A stretch of 64,000 nucleotides of DNA from Pseudomonas graminis (GCF_900111735.1 NZ_FOHW01000002.1:178781-242780), one strand, 5' to 3'; counted from the stretch's first letter, positions 1 to 8,503 are shown. Translations and numbers: made by a program. Notes: generated from the sequence alone by a model not told the origin.

Positions 1-906
1 CTGATTGGTATGGGTGTCGTCCTTGTACTTCTCGTAAGTGAACCCCAGGCGATCATTGTCGCCGTAGTTCCAGCCCAGCTTGGCCAGCACATTGGTGGCG
101 CGGGCGTCTTCCGGGTTGGCCGCCGTGCGGGACAGCCCGGTCCCGCCATGCTCGCCGTAGGACTCGGTCTCGTGGCCGTTGCGCTGACTGACGTGCAACA
201 AGCCGTCGAAGTCCCCCGCCCGGCCGGCAACCGTGGATGAGTTCAGCCAACTGTTGTCCGCCGAGCTGTAGCCGGTTTTCAGGCGCGCGCCGACGTCCTT
301 GCCCGGCTTGATGATGTCCTCGGGGTCGAGGGTGTAATAACTCACCGCGCCGCCGATGGCGCTGCTCCCATACAGCGCCGACGCTGGCCCGCGCAGGATC
401 TCCACGCGCTTGATCATCTCCGGATCAACGTAATTCCGGTGAGTGTTGGCGAAGGGGCCCTGGAAGAAATTGTCCGGCACTTCAACGCCATCCACCTGCG
501 TCAGGATCCGGTCGCCATCGATGCCGCGAATGTTGTAGCCGCTGGTGCCCGCACGCTGGCCGGCCCCGCCCACGGAAACGCCAGGCTCGTCGCGTACCAG
601 GTCGCGGATGCTGTTGACGTTGCGTCGATCCAGCGCTCCGCGGTCCTGGACGGTCACCGTACCGGGGACCGACTCCACCGACTGCGCCTGACGTGTGGCA
701 CTGACCGTGATCTGCTGCAGTTCCAACGCGGTACTTTGTTCGGCAGCGGCAGCGGCAGCGGCAGCGGCAGCGGCAGCGGCAGCGGCAGCGGCAGCGGCGG
801 GGCTGTGCAGCGCTGCGGCGAAAATGGCGATCGTTAGCAACGAAAGCCCGAGGTGATGAGTAGTGGCGGGCGGGGCGGATGGTGCGGGGTTGAAGCTGGA
901 CAGCAT
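1..906 (-). CDS. TonB-dependent heme/hemoglobin-type receptor, N-terminal part (cut by window edge)
   Basis: This gene encodes the first 302 residues of an outer membrane TonB-dependent receptor; the C-terminal barrel lies beyond the left edge. The start is ATG at 906. A basic-poor signal peptide (LGLSLLTIAIFAAAL) runs into a tract of 19 alanines, and the mature protein then begins with a TonB-box-like ITVSATR. The plug domain follows, with RDLVRDEPGVSV, YNIRGIDGDRI, EILRGPASALYGSSAIGGAV and barrel strands starting near residue 190. These plug motifs resemble the hemoglobin/transferrin/lactoferrin receptor family (heme uptake), but the ligand is an inference. There is no room for an N-terminal STN signalling domain before the plug. 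A FecI-like sigma gene and a short FecR-like gene lie just upstream on the same strand, so iron-controlled expression is likely. Confidence 0.85.
   Translation of the reverse strand, partial: MLSSFNPAPSAPPATTHHLGLSLLTIAIFAAALHSPAAAAAAAAAAAAAAAAAAAEQSTALELQQITVSATRQAQSVESVPGTVTVQDRGALDRRNVNSIRDLVRDEPGVSVGGAGQRAGTSGYNIRGIDGDRILTQVDGVEVPDNFFQGPFANTHRNYVDPEMIKRVEILRGPASALYGSSAIGGAVSYYTLDPEDIIKPGKDVGARLKTGYSSADNSWLNSSTVAGRAGDFDGLLHVSQRNGHETESYGEHGGTGLSRTAANPEDARATNVLAKLGWNYGDNDRLGFTYEKYKDDTHTNQ
741..800. repeat. Hexanucleotide tandem repeat (CGGCAG)9 plus one degenerate copy inside the receptor signal peptide
   Basis: Nine perfect copies of CGGCAG (741-794) are followed by CGGCGG. Read on the coding (minus) strand the unit is GCTGCC, so each copy encodes Ala-Ala, and 742-798 give 19 alanines in a row. 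Because the unit is six bases long, gain or loss of copies keeps the reading frame and only changes the length of the alanine tract at the end of the signal peptide. Confidence 0.95.
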
Positions 907-1105
907 GGATAGCGCTCCCTGTCGTGCGGGTCGTCATAGTTGTTGCGAGATGATTCAAATAGGAATCAGTTGCATTGGCTATGACTAGACGTACGGGGGG
1001 CGGCTATCGCGTAAAAATAATTTCGGTCAATGCGAGATCATCAGCTCTGGAGCAATCACGCGGCTGGTTCTGCCAACACATCTTTTGCCAGCACATCACC
1101 CGGCG

Positions 1106-1348
1106 CTAGGTTTTTTTCCGCCCAGCCAGTACCGCAGCTGCATCGAACACCGGTTGCGAGTGCCACACGGCTTCGGCGCTGGCGAAGGCTTCGCCGTGGG
1201 AAGGATCGGCTTCGAGCCACTCAAGAAAGCGCGCATGCGTTGCCGCATCGGCGATTTCCAGCTCGATCAGCCAGGTCAGGGCCTGATCCATCGTCCTGGC
1301 GCGTGCCGCCTCCTCCGGAGTGGGGCGGGGTGATTGGGCGTCCGTCAA
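1106..1348 (-). CDS. Short FecR-like anti-sigma protein, N-terminal DUF4880 domain only
   Basis: The 80-residue product matches only the cytosolic N-terminal domain of FecR-type sigma regulators: ALTWLIELEI, then the WLEADPSHGEAFASAEAVW signature typical of DUF4880, then a stop shortly after at VLAGRKKT. Full FecR proteins run to about 320 residues with a membrane segment and a periplasmic domain, and none of that is present in any frame before the receptor start at 906. I prefer the TTG start at 1348 because GAGGA lies six bases upstream; an ATG at 1393 in the same frame would add 15 residues but has no clear ribosome binding site. The gene lies between the sigma gene (ending at 1431) and the receptor. 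It could be a truncated remnant or a functional mini-regulator; the intact, well-conserved domain favours function. Confidence 0.7.
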   Translation of the reverse strand: MTDAQSPRPTPEEAARARTMDQALTWLIELEIADAATHARFLEWLEADPSHGEAFASAEAVWHSQPVFDAAAVLAGRKKT

Positions 1349-1430
1349 GCAGCGTCCTCGGGGTCCACGGTTTGGGCGGCAGTGTAGCGTCACTCTGAAG
1401 CACCAACTGACGAATTCTTACGGATGAAGT

Positions 1431-1946
1431 TCAGTGATCCAGACGCGCTGCCACCGTCATGCAAAGCGTCATGACCAGCTTGAGTTCTTTTTGCACGGTG
1501 CTGGTAGAGACCCCAAACTGCTCGGCGATCTCCAGATAACTCACGCCGTGGAGCCGACTGAGGGTGAATATTTTCTGCTGCCGGGGCGACAGGGTTTCCA
1601 GACTCGCGGTCAGGCTTTCCAGCAAACGGTTGGCGTGGGTGGCATCCTCCAGCGCGGCGTCGGGGGCAACGACATTGTGGATATCGCTGATCGGCGCATC
1701 GTCAATGATGGTGCGCGCTTGAACGCGCCTGGCGCGCAGATGATCCAGGGCCAGATTGCGCGCGGTCTGGAAGACGAAGGGTTCGAGGTGGTCGATGGCT
1801 CGCTCGGCGAGCGCGCGGGTGACACGCAGATAGGTTTCCTGCAGCAGGTCTTCGGCCGTGGTGTGGCTGCGCACCATGCGCTGAAGCGTGCGCAACAGCA
1901 TGGTTCGCCGGGCGAGAAAGACCGTATTGAAGTGCGACTGAGTCAC
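1431..1946 (-). CDS. FecI-like ECF sigma factor
   Basis: The 171-residue product is an extracytoplasmic-function sigma factor of the FecI iron-starvation class. Region 2 includes TTAEDLLQETYLRV (about residues 29-42) and the helix FVFQTARNLALDHLRARR (about 57-74), used for core binding and -10 recognition. Region 4 includes LSPRQQKIFTLSRLHGVSY and the helix-turn-helix EIAEQFGVSTSTVQKEL near the C terminus, which reads the -35 element. The start is GTG at 1946. A near-perfect Fur box lies 25-45 bases upstream. The neighbours are a FecR-like protein and a TonB-dependent receptor on the same strand, the usual sigma-regulator-receptor order. The expected role is to direct RNA polymerase to the receptor promoter under iron limitation. 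Confidence 0.9.
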   Translation of the reverse strand: MTQSHFNTVFLARRTMLLRTLQRMVRSHTTAEDLLQETYLRVTRALAERAIDHLEPFVFQTARNLALDHLRARRVQARTIIDDAPISDIHNVVAPDAALEDATHANRLLESLTASLETLSPRQQKIFTLSRLHGVSYLEIAEQFGVSTSTVQKELKLVMTLCMTVAARLDH

Positions 1947-1970
1947 GGGGACACCCGACCAGAATTCAGC

Positions 1971-1991
1971 AGATGATAATGCTTATCATCT
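1971..1991. promoter_or_regulatory. Fur box upstream of the FecI-like sigma gene
   Basis: A perfect palindrome has arms AGATGATAA and TTATCATCT around TGC. Its core TGATAATGCTTATCA matches the 7-1-7 Fur consensus TGATAATnATTATCA at every position but one. It sits 25-45 bases before the GTG of the sigma gene, where a bound Fur-Fe(II) dimer would block transcription, so iron repression of the sigma gene is likely. Confidence 0.85.
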
Positions 1992-2124
1992 GGAGGTCAG
2001 GTCAAGGCAGGGATTTGCACAGATTGTAAGGGCGTTGTCTGGGGACGATAGTCATTACTGAGGGAGGGAGTTTGATCGCGAAGAGATCATTGCATCCGCT
2101 GACTATCCAGAGGCTGAAGTCCGT

Positions 2125-2152
2125 CTTCGCGAGCAAGCTCGCTCCTACACAG
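2125..2152. repeat. Single REP-type element downstream of gap
   Basis: The stretch CGCGAGCAAGCTCGCTCCTAC is one arm of the Pseudomonas REP family found in several gaps of this window. It lies between the 3' end of gap and the sigma-factor locus, and no partner arm of comparable quality is seen nearby. Confidence 0.7.
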
Positions 2153-2166
2153 GGCGATCCCGTTAC

Positions 2167-3168
2167 TTAGTCGGCATTCATCAACGCCAGGCAGTTATCC
2201 AGCATGCGGTTAGAGAAGCCCCATTCGTTGTCGTACCACGCCAGCACCTTCAGCAGGCGACCGCTGACCTTGGTGTGGTTCGCGTCGAAGATCGACGACA
2301 GCGGGTTGTGATTGAAGTCGTGGGAAACCAGCGGCAGGGTGTTGTAGCCGAGGATCTTCGAATGCTGCGCCGCTTCTTTCATGATCGCGTTGACTTCTTC
2401 GGCCGTCGCATCGCGCTTGAGCTGAATGGTCAGGTCGACCAGCGACACGTTGATCACCGGCACACGCACGGCCATGCCGGTCAGCTTGCCTGCCAGTTCC
2501 GGCAGCACCAGGCCGACCGCTTCGGCAGCACCGGTCTTGCTCGGGATCATCGACTGAGTCGCCGAACGCGCGCGGTACGGGTCGGTGTGGTAGACGTCGA
2601 TCAGGTTCTGGTCGTTGGTGTAGGCGTGGATGGTGGTCATCAGACCGCTCTCGATGCCCAACTCACGGTTCAGCACCTGGGCAACCGGCGCCAGGCAGTT
2701 GGTGGTGCACGATGCGTTGGAGATGACCTGATGGGACTGGCGCAGCACGTCATGGTTGACGCCGTAGACGATCGTCGCATCGGCGCCTTTGGCCGGTGCT
2801 GAAATAATCACTTTCTTCGCGCCGGCGGTGATATGCGCGGCGGCCTTGGTGCGGTCGGTGAACAGACCGGTGCATTCGAACACCACGTCGATGTTCAGGG
2901 ATTTCCATGGCAGCTCGGCCGGGTTGCGGATAGCGCTGACTGCAATGCGGTCACCGTTGACGGTCAGGCTTTCCTGATCGTGCTCCACGGTGCCGTCGAA
3001 CGGCCCGTGCACGGTGTCGAATTTCAGCAGGTGGGCGTTGATCTCGCTGTCGCCCAGGTCATTGATGGCGACGACTTGCAGGTCCTGACGGTAGCCTTGG
3101 GTATAAAGTGCGCGTAGGACGTTGCGGCCGATTCGGCCAAAGCCATTGATTGCGATGCGGAGAGTCAT
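2167..3168 (-). CDS. gap: Glyceraldehyde-3-phosphate dehydrogenase, type I
   Basis: The 333-residue enzyme oxidises glyceraldehyde-3-phosphate to 1,3-bisphosphoglycerate with NAD(P) in the cytosol. The N-terminal nucleotide-binding motif [15 protein letters not shown] is at residues 7-21. The catalytic cysteine lies in [12 protein letters not shown] near residue 155, and the C-terminal [12 protein letters not shown] is the family signature. The gene is divergent from edd, and two HexR-type operators lie between them. This is the usual pseudomonad arrangement, in which this Gap consumes the triose phosphate made by the Entner-Doudoroff aldolase. The start ATG at 3168 gives the normal family length. 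Confidence 0.97.
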   Translation of the reverse strand: MTLRIAINGFGRIGRNVLRALYTQGYRQDLQVVAINDLGDSEINAHLLKFDTVHGPFDGTVEHDQESLTVNGDRIAVSAIRNPAELPWKSLNIDVVFECTGLFTDRTKAAAHITAGAKKVIISAPAKGADATIVYGVNHDVLRQSHQVISNASCTTNCLAPVAQVLNRELGIESGLMTTIHAYTNDQNLIDVYHTDPYRARSATQSMIPSKTGAAEAVGLVLPELAGKLTGMAVRVPVINVSLVDLTIQLKRDATAEEVNAIMKEAAQHSKILGYNTLPLVSHDFNHNPLSSIFDANHTKVSGRLLKVLAWYDNEWGFSNRMLDNCLALMNAD

Positions 3169-3189
3169 ACACCCGTCCTCAGGAATTTG

Positions 3190-3204
3190 TTGTTGGAATT
3201 ACAA
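3190..3204. promoter_or_regulatory. HexR operator candidate 1 (gap side)
   Basis: TTGT-N7-ACAA, the published HexR pattern, occurs 22 bases upstream of the gap start. HexR is encoded in this window at 15750-16619. Position and match suggest repression of gap that is relieved by the Edd product KDPG. Confidence 0.75.
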
Positions 3205-3251
3205 GATTATTCTCATAAAAATAGAAAACAACCCCTTTTAGTGGCAGTATT

Positions 3252-3266
3252 TTGTTTTATCTACAA
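3252..3266. promoter_or_regulatory. HexR operator candidate 2 (edd side)
   Basis: A second TTGT-N7-ACAA match lies in the same divergent intergenic region, 137 bases before the edd start. Two good matches in 234 bases between two known HexR-target genes make chance unlikely. Confidence 0.75.
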
Positions 3267-3402
3267 ATAGAAACCCGTCTGGCCGTCACAACTGGCTGAA
3301 AATCAATTGCTTGCCGCCGCTCTCGTCTGAGCCCCGGATTTGATCGCAGCCTGGTGAAAGCGCCTGAACGGGTGACCCATCCGCTAGCCTGGAGTCCATG
3401 AC

Positions 3403-5229
3403 ATGCATCCCCGCGTCCTTGAGGTAACCGAACGGCTGATTGCTCGCAGCCGTGAAACCCGTCAACGCTACCTGCAATTGATCCGGGGTGCGGCGAGCGA
3501 CGGGCCGATGCGCGGCAAGCTGCAATGTGCCAACTTCGCCCACGGCGTGGCGGCATGTGGTCCCGATGACAAGAACAGCCTGCGCATGATGAATGCGGCC
3601 AACATCGCCATCGTCTCCTCCTACAACGACATGCTCTCGGCCCATCAGCCGTACGAACACTTCCCCGAACAGATCAAAAAAGCGCTGCGTGAAATTGGCT
3701 CGGTGGGGCAGTTTGCCGGTGGCGTTCCGGCGATGTGTGACGGCGTCACCCAGGGCGAGCCGGGCATGGAATTGAGTATCGCCAGCCGAGAAGTCATTGC
3801 GATGGCAACGGCGGTGGCGTTGTCCCACAACATGTTCGACGGCGCGCTGATGCTGGGCATCTGCGACAAGATCGTCCCGGGCTTGCTGATGGGGTCGTTG
3901 CGCTTTGGTCATCTGCCGACCATTTTTGTGCCGGGTGGGCCAATGGTGTCGGGCATCTCCAACAAAGAGAAAGCCGATGTGCGTCAGCGATACGCCGAAG
4001 GCAAGGCGACTCGCGAAGAGCTGCTGGATTCGGAAATGAAGTCCTACCACGGTCCGGGTACCTGCACCTTCTACGGCACGGCGAACACCAACCAGTTGCT
4101 CATGGAAGTCATGGGTCTGCATCTTCCGGGCGCCTCTTTCGTTAATCCCTACACACCGCTACGCGATGCCCTGACACGCGAGGCGGCGTTCCAGGTGACG
4201 CGTCTGACCAAACAAAGCGGCGACTTCATCCCTCTCGGAGAGATTGTGGACGAACGTTCGCTGGTCAACTCGATTGTTGCCTTGCACGCGACGGGCGGTT
4301 CCACCAACCACACGCTGCACATGCCAGCAATTGCCCAGTGCGCGGGCATCCAGTTGACCTGGCAGGACATGGCCGATCTGTCGGAGGTCGTGCCGACCCT
4401 GTCCCACGTCTACCCGAACGGCAAAGCCGACATCAACCACTTCCAGGCCGCCGGCGGCATGTCGTTCCTGATCCGCGAGCTGCTCGACGCGGGCCTGATG
4501 CACGAAGATGTCAACACGGTCATGGGCCGTGGTCTGCGTCGCTACACCCAGGAACCGTTCCTGGAAGAGGGCAAGCTGGTGTGGCGAGATGGGCCGATCG
4601 AAAGCCTCGACGAAAACGTCCTGCGCCCCATCGCACGTCCGTTCTCGGCCGAAGGCGGCCTGCGGGTGATGGAAGGCAACCTGGGCCGCGGCGTGATGAA
4701 AGTCTCTGCCGTTGCGCTGGAGCATCAGATCGTCGAAGCGCGCGCCAAAGTATTCGAAGACCAGCAGGACCTCGCCGACGCCTTCAAGGCCGGTGAACTG
4801 GAGTGCGATTTTGTGGCGGTCATGCGTTTCCAGGGGCCACGCTCCAACGGCATGCCTGAGCTGCACAAGATGACGCCGTTTCTGGGCGTGTTGCAGGACC
4901 GTGGCTTCAAAGTGGCCCTGATTACCGACGGGCGCATGTCCGGCGCTTCCGGGAAAATCCCGGCGGCGATTCACGTTTGCCCGGAAGCCTCCGACGGCGG
5001 GCCGCTGGCGTTGGTGCGTGATGGGGATCTCATTCGTGTCGATGGCGTGAAAGGAACGTTGCAAGTTCTGGTCGAACCGGCAGAATTGGCCGCCAGAGAG
5101 CCGGCAATCGGTCGCCTGTCCCATAACGTGGGCAGCGGCCGTGAACTGTTCGGTTTCATGCGCATGGCCTTCAGCTCGGCAGAGAAGGGCGCCAGCGCCT
5201 TTACTTCGAATCTGGAGACGCTTAAGTGA
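3403..5229 (+). CDS. edd: 6-Phosphogluconate dehydratase
   Basis: The 608-residue enzyme of the IlvD/Edd family dehydrates 6-phosphogluconate to 2-keto-3-deoxy-6-phosphogluconate (KDPG), the committing step of the Entner-Doudoroff pathway. The iron-sulfur cluster motif [15 protein letters not shown] is near residues 111-125, and the second family signature [15 protein letters not shown] is near 214. [14 protein letters not shown] lies toward the C terminus. The ATG at 3403 has GGAG about 12 bases upstream. The stop overlaps the GTG of glk (GTGA), so the two genes are translationally coupled. Divergent gap and the shared HexR sites indicate induction by KDPG. Confidence 0.97.
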   Translation: MHPRVLEVTERLIARSRETRQRYLQLIRGAASDGPMRGKLQCANFAHGVAACGPDDKNSLRMMNAANIAIVSSYNDMLSAHQPYEHFPEQIKKALREIGSVGQFAGGVPAMCDGVTQGEPGMELSIASREVIAMATAVALSHNMFDGALMLGICDKIVPGLLMGSLRFGHLPTIFVPGGPMVSGISNKEKADVRQRYAEGKATREELLDSEMKSYHGPGTCTFYGTANTNQLLMEVMGLHLPGASFVNPYTPLRDALTREAAFQVTRLTKQSGDFIPLGEIVDERSLVNSIVALHATGGSTNHTLHMPAIAQCAGIQLTWQDMADLSEVVPTLSHVYPNGKADINHFQAAGGMSFLIRELLDAGLMHEDVNTVMGRGLRRYTQEPFLEEGKLVWRDGPIESLDENVLRPIARPFSAEGGLRVMEGNLGRGVMKVSAVALEHQIVEARAKVFEDQQDLADAFKAGELECDFVAVMRFQGPRSNGMPELHKMTPFLGVLQDRGFKVALITDGRMSGASGKIPAAIHVCPEASDGGPLALVRDGDLIRVDGVKGTLQVLVEPAELAAREPAIGRLSHNVGSGRELFGFMRMAFSSAEKGASAFTSNLETLK

Positions 5230-6200
5230 CATTGGCGATGGTGGGTGATATCGGCGGCACAAATGCGCGTTTTGCCATTTGGGAAGACGAGCAGTTGCAT
5301 TCGATCCGTGTGTTCGCAACGGTCGATTACGCGAGTCCTGAAAAGGCCTTGCTGGTCTATCTGCAGGACCTGGAATTGCAGCGCGGTGATGTCACCTCCC
5401 TTTGCCTGGCCGTGGCCGGGCCGGTGACCGGCGATGATTTTCACTTCACCAACAGTCACTGGAAGATCAACCGGCAGGCGTTCTGCGCCGAACTGAAGAT
5501 CGACCACCTGATCCTGGTCAACGACTTCACGGCCATGGCCCTGGGCATGACCCGCCTGAAGGACGACGAGTACCTGACCGTGCGCCATGGCAAGGGCGAT
5601 CCTATGGGTGCGCGTGTGGTGATCGGGCCCGGGACCGGGCTTGGCGTCGGCACCTTGATCCGCAGCGGCGAAGCGCGTTGGACTGCGGTGCCGGGGGAGG
5701 GCGGTCACGTTGATCTGCCGATCGGCACGCCTCGCGAAGCCCTGTTGTGGATGCGTTTGATGGCGACCCATGAGCATGTCAGCGCCGAGACGATTCTGAG
5801 TGGCGCCGGACTGTTGTTGCTGTATCAAGTCAGCTGCGGGCTGGACGAGATCGAGCCGGAACTCAAATCCCCGGCGGCCATCACCTCGGCGGCGCTGAAG
5901 GGTGATCCTGTCGCCAGCGCAGTGCTTGAGCAGTTCTGCGTGTTCCTCGGTCGCGTGGCCGGCAATAACGTACTGACTGTCGGCGGGCGCGGCGGCGTGT
6001 ATATTGCCGGTGGCGTGATCCCGCGCTTCGTTGATTTCTTCATGCAGAGCGGCTTCAACAAGGCGTTCGCCGAGAAGGGATTGATGAAGGATTATTTCAA
6101 GGACGTGCCGGTCTGGCTGGTCACGGCCGAGTACCCTGGCTTGATGGGCGCAGGCGTGGCGCTGGATCAATATGCGACGAGCGCTAGCGGCAAGCGATAA
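5226..6200 (+). CDS. glk: Glucokinase
   Basis: The 324-residue cytosolic kinase phosphorylates glucose with ATP, feeding Zwf. It belongs to the bacterial glucokinase (Glk) family rather than ROK: the N-terminal phosphate-binding motif [14 protein letters not shown] is at residues 7-20, the sugar-site motif NDFTAMALG is near 100, GPGTGLGVG is near 137, and PGEGGHVDL is near 156. The GTG start at 5226 overlaps the edd stop by four bases. The last codons run into an interspersed repeat that fills the gap before gltR. Confidence 0.95.
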   Translation: MTLAMVGDIGGTNARFAIWEDEQLHSIRVFATVDYASPEKALLVYLQDLELQRGDVTSLCLAVAGPVTGDDFHFTNSHWKINRQAFCAELKIDHLILVNDFTAMALGMTRLKDDEYLTVRHGKGDPMGARVVIGPGTGLGVGTLIRSGEARWTAVPGEGGHVDLPIGTPREALLWMRLMATHEHVSAETILSGAGLLLLYQVSCGLDEIEPELKSPAAITSAALKGDPVASAVLEQFCVFLGRVAGNNVLTVGGRGGVYIAGGVIPRFVDFFMQSGFNKAFAEKGLMKDYFKDVPVWLVTAEYPGLMGAGVALDQYATSASGKR

Positions 6201-6268
6201 GCTGCAAGCTGCAAGCAAAGACCGCGTACGTCTCGCTGGCCGCTTTGAGCTTGAAGCTTGAAGCTGCC
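6201..6268. repeat. Interspersed repeat of the AAGCTGCAAGC / GCTTGAAGCTT family
   Basis: The left part is GCTGCAAGCTGCAAGC and the right part is GCTTTGAGCTTGAAGCTTGAAGC, an imperfect inverted repeat with a central spacer. Similar elements occur at 10054-10135, 42381-42418, 42791-42831 and 48862-48940. It starts directly at the glk stop codon. Confidence 0.7.
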
Positions 6269-6298
6269 TTACCCACCATTGCTCACAAGGACGACCAT

Positions 6299-7036
6299 GT
6301 GAACGCTGTCAGTAAATCGATTCTGGTGGTCGACGATGACCAGGAGATTTGCGAGTTGCTGCAAGCCTACCTGAGCCGTTCCGGTTTTCAGGTGCGCACG
6401 GTCGGCGATGGGGCCGAGTTTCGTCAGGCATTCAACCAAGAGGCCAGCGATCTGCTGATCCTCGACGTCATGCTCCCCGATGAAGACGGCTTCAGCCTGT
6501 GTCGCTGGGTCAGGCAGCATCCGCGTCAACCGCATATCCCCATCATCATGCTCACCGCCAGCTCTGACGAGGCCGATCGTGTCATCGGTCTGGAACTCGG
6601 CGCCGATGACTACATGGCCAAACCCTTCAGCCCCCGTGAACTTCAGGCCCGGATCAAGGCGTTGTTGCGTCGCGCCCAGTTCGGCCAGGAGCGCAGCGGC
6701 GGCGAAGTGCTGGTGTTCGATGAATGGCGGCTGGACATGGTCAGTCACCGGCTGTTCCACAACGACGGCGAAGAAGTGATTTTGTCGGGCGCCGATTTCG
6801 CGCTGCTCAAGCTGTTCCTCGACAACCCCCAACAGATTCTCGATCGCGACACCATCGGCAACGCCACCCGTGGCCGTGAGCTGATGCCGCTGGAGCGCAT
6901 CGTCGACATGGCGGTGAGCCGCCTGCGTCAGCGTTTGCGTGACACCGGCAAGGCGCCGCGATTGATCCGCACCGTACGAGGCAGCGGTTATCTGCTGGCA
7001 GCCAATGTGCTGCCGCAAGCCGGCAACGGTTACTAG
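6299..7036 (+). CDS. gltR: Response regulator GltR, glucose transport control
   Basis: The 245-residue OmpR-type regulator has a receiver domain with the acidic pocket VVDDDQE near the N terminus, phospho-acceptor Asp56 in LILDVMLPDEDG, and the conserved Lys in MAKPFSPREL near residue 107. The C-terminal winged helix ends with RTVRGSGYLL. The GTG at 6299 is chosen because AAGGA lies seven bases upstream and receiver domains normally begin close to this point; an upstream ATG at 6245 lies within a repeat. It pairs with the kinase that follows. In Pseudomonas this pair controls the glucose uptake genes gtsABCD and oprB, which lie just downstream. Confidence 0.92.
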   Translation: MNAVSKSILVVDDDQEICELLQAYLSRSGFQVRTVGDGAEFRQAFNQEASDLLILDVMLPDEDGFSLCRWVRQHPRQPHIPIIMLTASSDEADRVIGLELGADDYMAKPFSPRELQARIKALLRRAQFGQERSGGEVLVFDEWRLDMVSHRLFHNDGEEVILSGADFALLKLFLDNPQQILDRDTIGNATRGRELMPLERIVDMAVSRLRQRLRDTGKAPRLIRTVRGSGYLLAANVLPQAGNGY

Positions 7037-7042
7037 TCCTTG

Positions 7043-8503
7043 ATGGTGACCGACAAGAAACGCCGCTTGCCGGTGCCGCACTCGCTGCTCGGGCGCATGC
7101 TCCTGCTGACCTTGTTCGCCGTGTTGCTGGCGCAGACCCTGTCCAGCCTTATCTGGCTGTCGCAGTTGCGCGCGACGCAGATGGAAGGCCTGGTCACCAG
7201 CGCCCGCAGCCTGGGTTTCTCCATGGCGGCGAGCGTGAGTTACTTCCGCTCGCTGCCGGTCGCGTTTCGGCCGCTGGTGCTCGATCAGCTGCGCAGCATG
7301 GGCGGCACGCGGTTCTTCGTATCGCTCAATGATCGTCCGCTGGAAATGCAGGTGCTTGAGCCTACTGCGCGCAAGACGGCGGTTATCGATGTGGTCGGTC
7401 AGGTGCTGCGGCAGAACCTCGGCGCCGATCCGGACATCCTCGTGCGCTTTGTTCGCCCTGAAGACCTGCGCATTTTCAACAGCGGCCTGAGGCTCGACGA
7501 GCTGCCGCGCTCGTGGGCCCATTACGCGCTGACCCTGGAACCGGTGAACCCGCCCGTGCTGGTCACGCAGATCGAGCTGTCGCCCGGCGAATGGCTGTAC
7601 ATCGCCTCGCTGCTGCCTGAGCCCTACACCATGCTCGAGTCGGAAGGTCTGCCCTCGCAACAAGTCTGGTTCATTGCCCTGACCAGTATTTTCCTGCTGG
7701 TCTTCATCGGCCTGCTGGTGCACTGGCAGAGCGGCCCGCTCAAGCGTCTCGCCCATGCTGCGCGGGACCTGTCTTTGGGTGCTGACGTTGAACCGGTGGT
7801 GGAGGGCGGCGGCAGTGAAGTGGTGGAAGTGACCCGCGCGTTCAACACCATGCGCGATCGCATCAGTCGCTACCTGACCGAGCGCGGTCAGTTATTCAGT
7901 GCGATTTCCCATGACCTGCGCACCCCGATCACTCGCTTGCGGCTGCGCGTCGAGCTGCTCGAAGACGAACAGATGCAGGCCAAATTCACCCGTGATCTGG
8001 ATGAGCTTGAACTGCTGGTCAAAGGCGCGTTGCAGTGCGTGAAGGACACCGACATTCACGAGAACATCGAGCCGGTCGACCTCAATCACGCGCTGGATTG
8101 CCTGATCGAACCATATCTCTCTCCCGACGGTGCGGGCCGTGTCACGTTGCAGGGCAAGGCAATGTCGATGTACTACGGCAAGCCCCTGGCGCTGCGCCGC
8201 TGCATGGGCAACCTGATCGACAACGCGATCAAGTACGGCGACCGTGCACACCTGCTTGTGGAGGACGACGCCGACGCGTTCATTTTGCACGTCGAGGACG
8301 AGGGGCCGGGTGTGCCGGAGCAGCGAATGGAACAAGTCTTCGAGCCGCATTTCCGGCTGGCCGGCAAACACCAGCAGGGCTACGGGCTCGGGCTAGGGAT
8401 TGCCCGTAATATCGCCCATAGCCACGGCGGCGAAGTGACGTTGCAGAACATGCGCGAGGGCGGGTTGCGGGTGACGCTTTTCCTACCGCGCGGCATAGAG
8501 TAA
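7043..8503 (+). CDS. gtrS: Sensor histidine kinase GtrS (GltS)
   Basis: The 486-residue inner membrane kinase has a membrane segment near residues 13-32, a periplasmic sensor region, a second membrane segment (WFIALTSIFLLVFIGLLVHW) near 208-228, HAMP, and the HisKA motif AISHDLRTPITRLR with phospho-acceptor His290. The ATPase domain has NLIDNAIKYG, DEGPGVPEQ and GLGLGIARNIAHSHGG. It starts six bases after the gltR stop; ATG 7043 is chosen over an in-frame TTG directly before it, and neither has a strong ribosome binding site. In the family the periplasmic domain senses glucose-derived acids such as 2-ketogluconate; the partner is GltR. Confidence 0.92.
   Translation: MVTDKKRRLPVPHSLLGRMLLLTLFAVLLAQTLSSLIWLSQLRATQMEGLVTSARSLGFSMAASVSYFRSLPVAFRPLVLDQLRSMGGTRFFVSLNDRPLEMQVLEPTARKTAVIDVVGQVLRQNLGADPDILVRFVRPEDLRIFNSGLRLDELPRSWAHYALTLEPVNPPVLVTQIELSPGEWLYIASLLPEPYTMLESEGLPSQQVWFIALTSIFLLVFIGLLVHWQSGPLKRLAHAARDLSLGADVEPVVEGGGSEVVEVTRAFNTMRDRISRYLTERGQLFSAISHDLRTPITRLRLRVELLEDEQMQAKFTRDLDELELLVKGALQCVKDTDIHENIEPVDLNHALDCLIEPYLSPDGAGRVTLQGKAMSMYYGKPLALRRCMGNLIDNAIKYGDRAHLLVEDDADAFILHVEDEGPGVPEQRMEQVFEPHFRLAGKHQQGYGLGLGIARNIAHSHGGEVTLQNMREGGLRVTLFLPRGIE

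Noticed and set aside
741..800. On/off phase-variation switch
   Set aside because: The unit is six bases, so gain or loss never shifts the frame; only tract length can vary.
439..958. Open frames encoding Gly-Ser and Arg-Cys repeats across the receptor start
   Set aside because: They are other-frame readings of the GGCAGC hexamer tract; the receptor frame with its poly-alanine, TonB box and plug motifs is the real one.
4159..5319. 386-codon open frame antisense to edd
   Set aside because: It is a shadow of high-GC coding sequence with no recognisable domain; Edd is complete on the plus strand.
6269..7756. 495-codon open frame antisense to gltR and gtrS
   Set aside because: It has glutamine/histidine/arginine-rich composition typical of antisense shadows and no domain or ribosome binding site.
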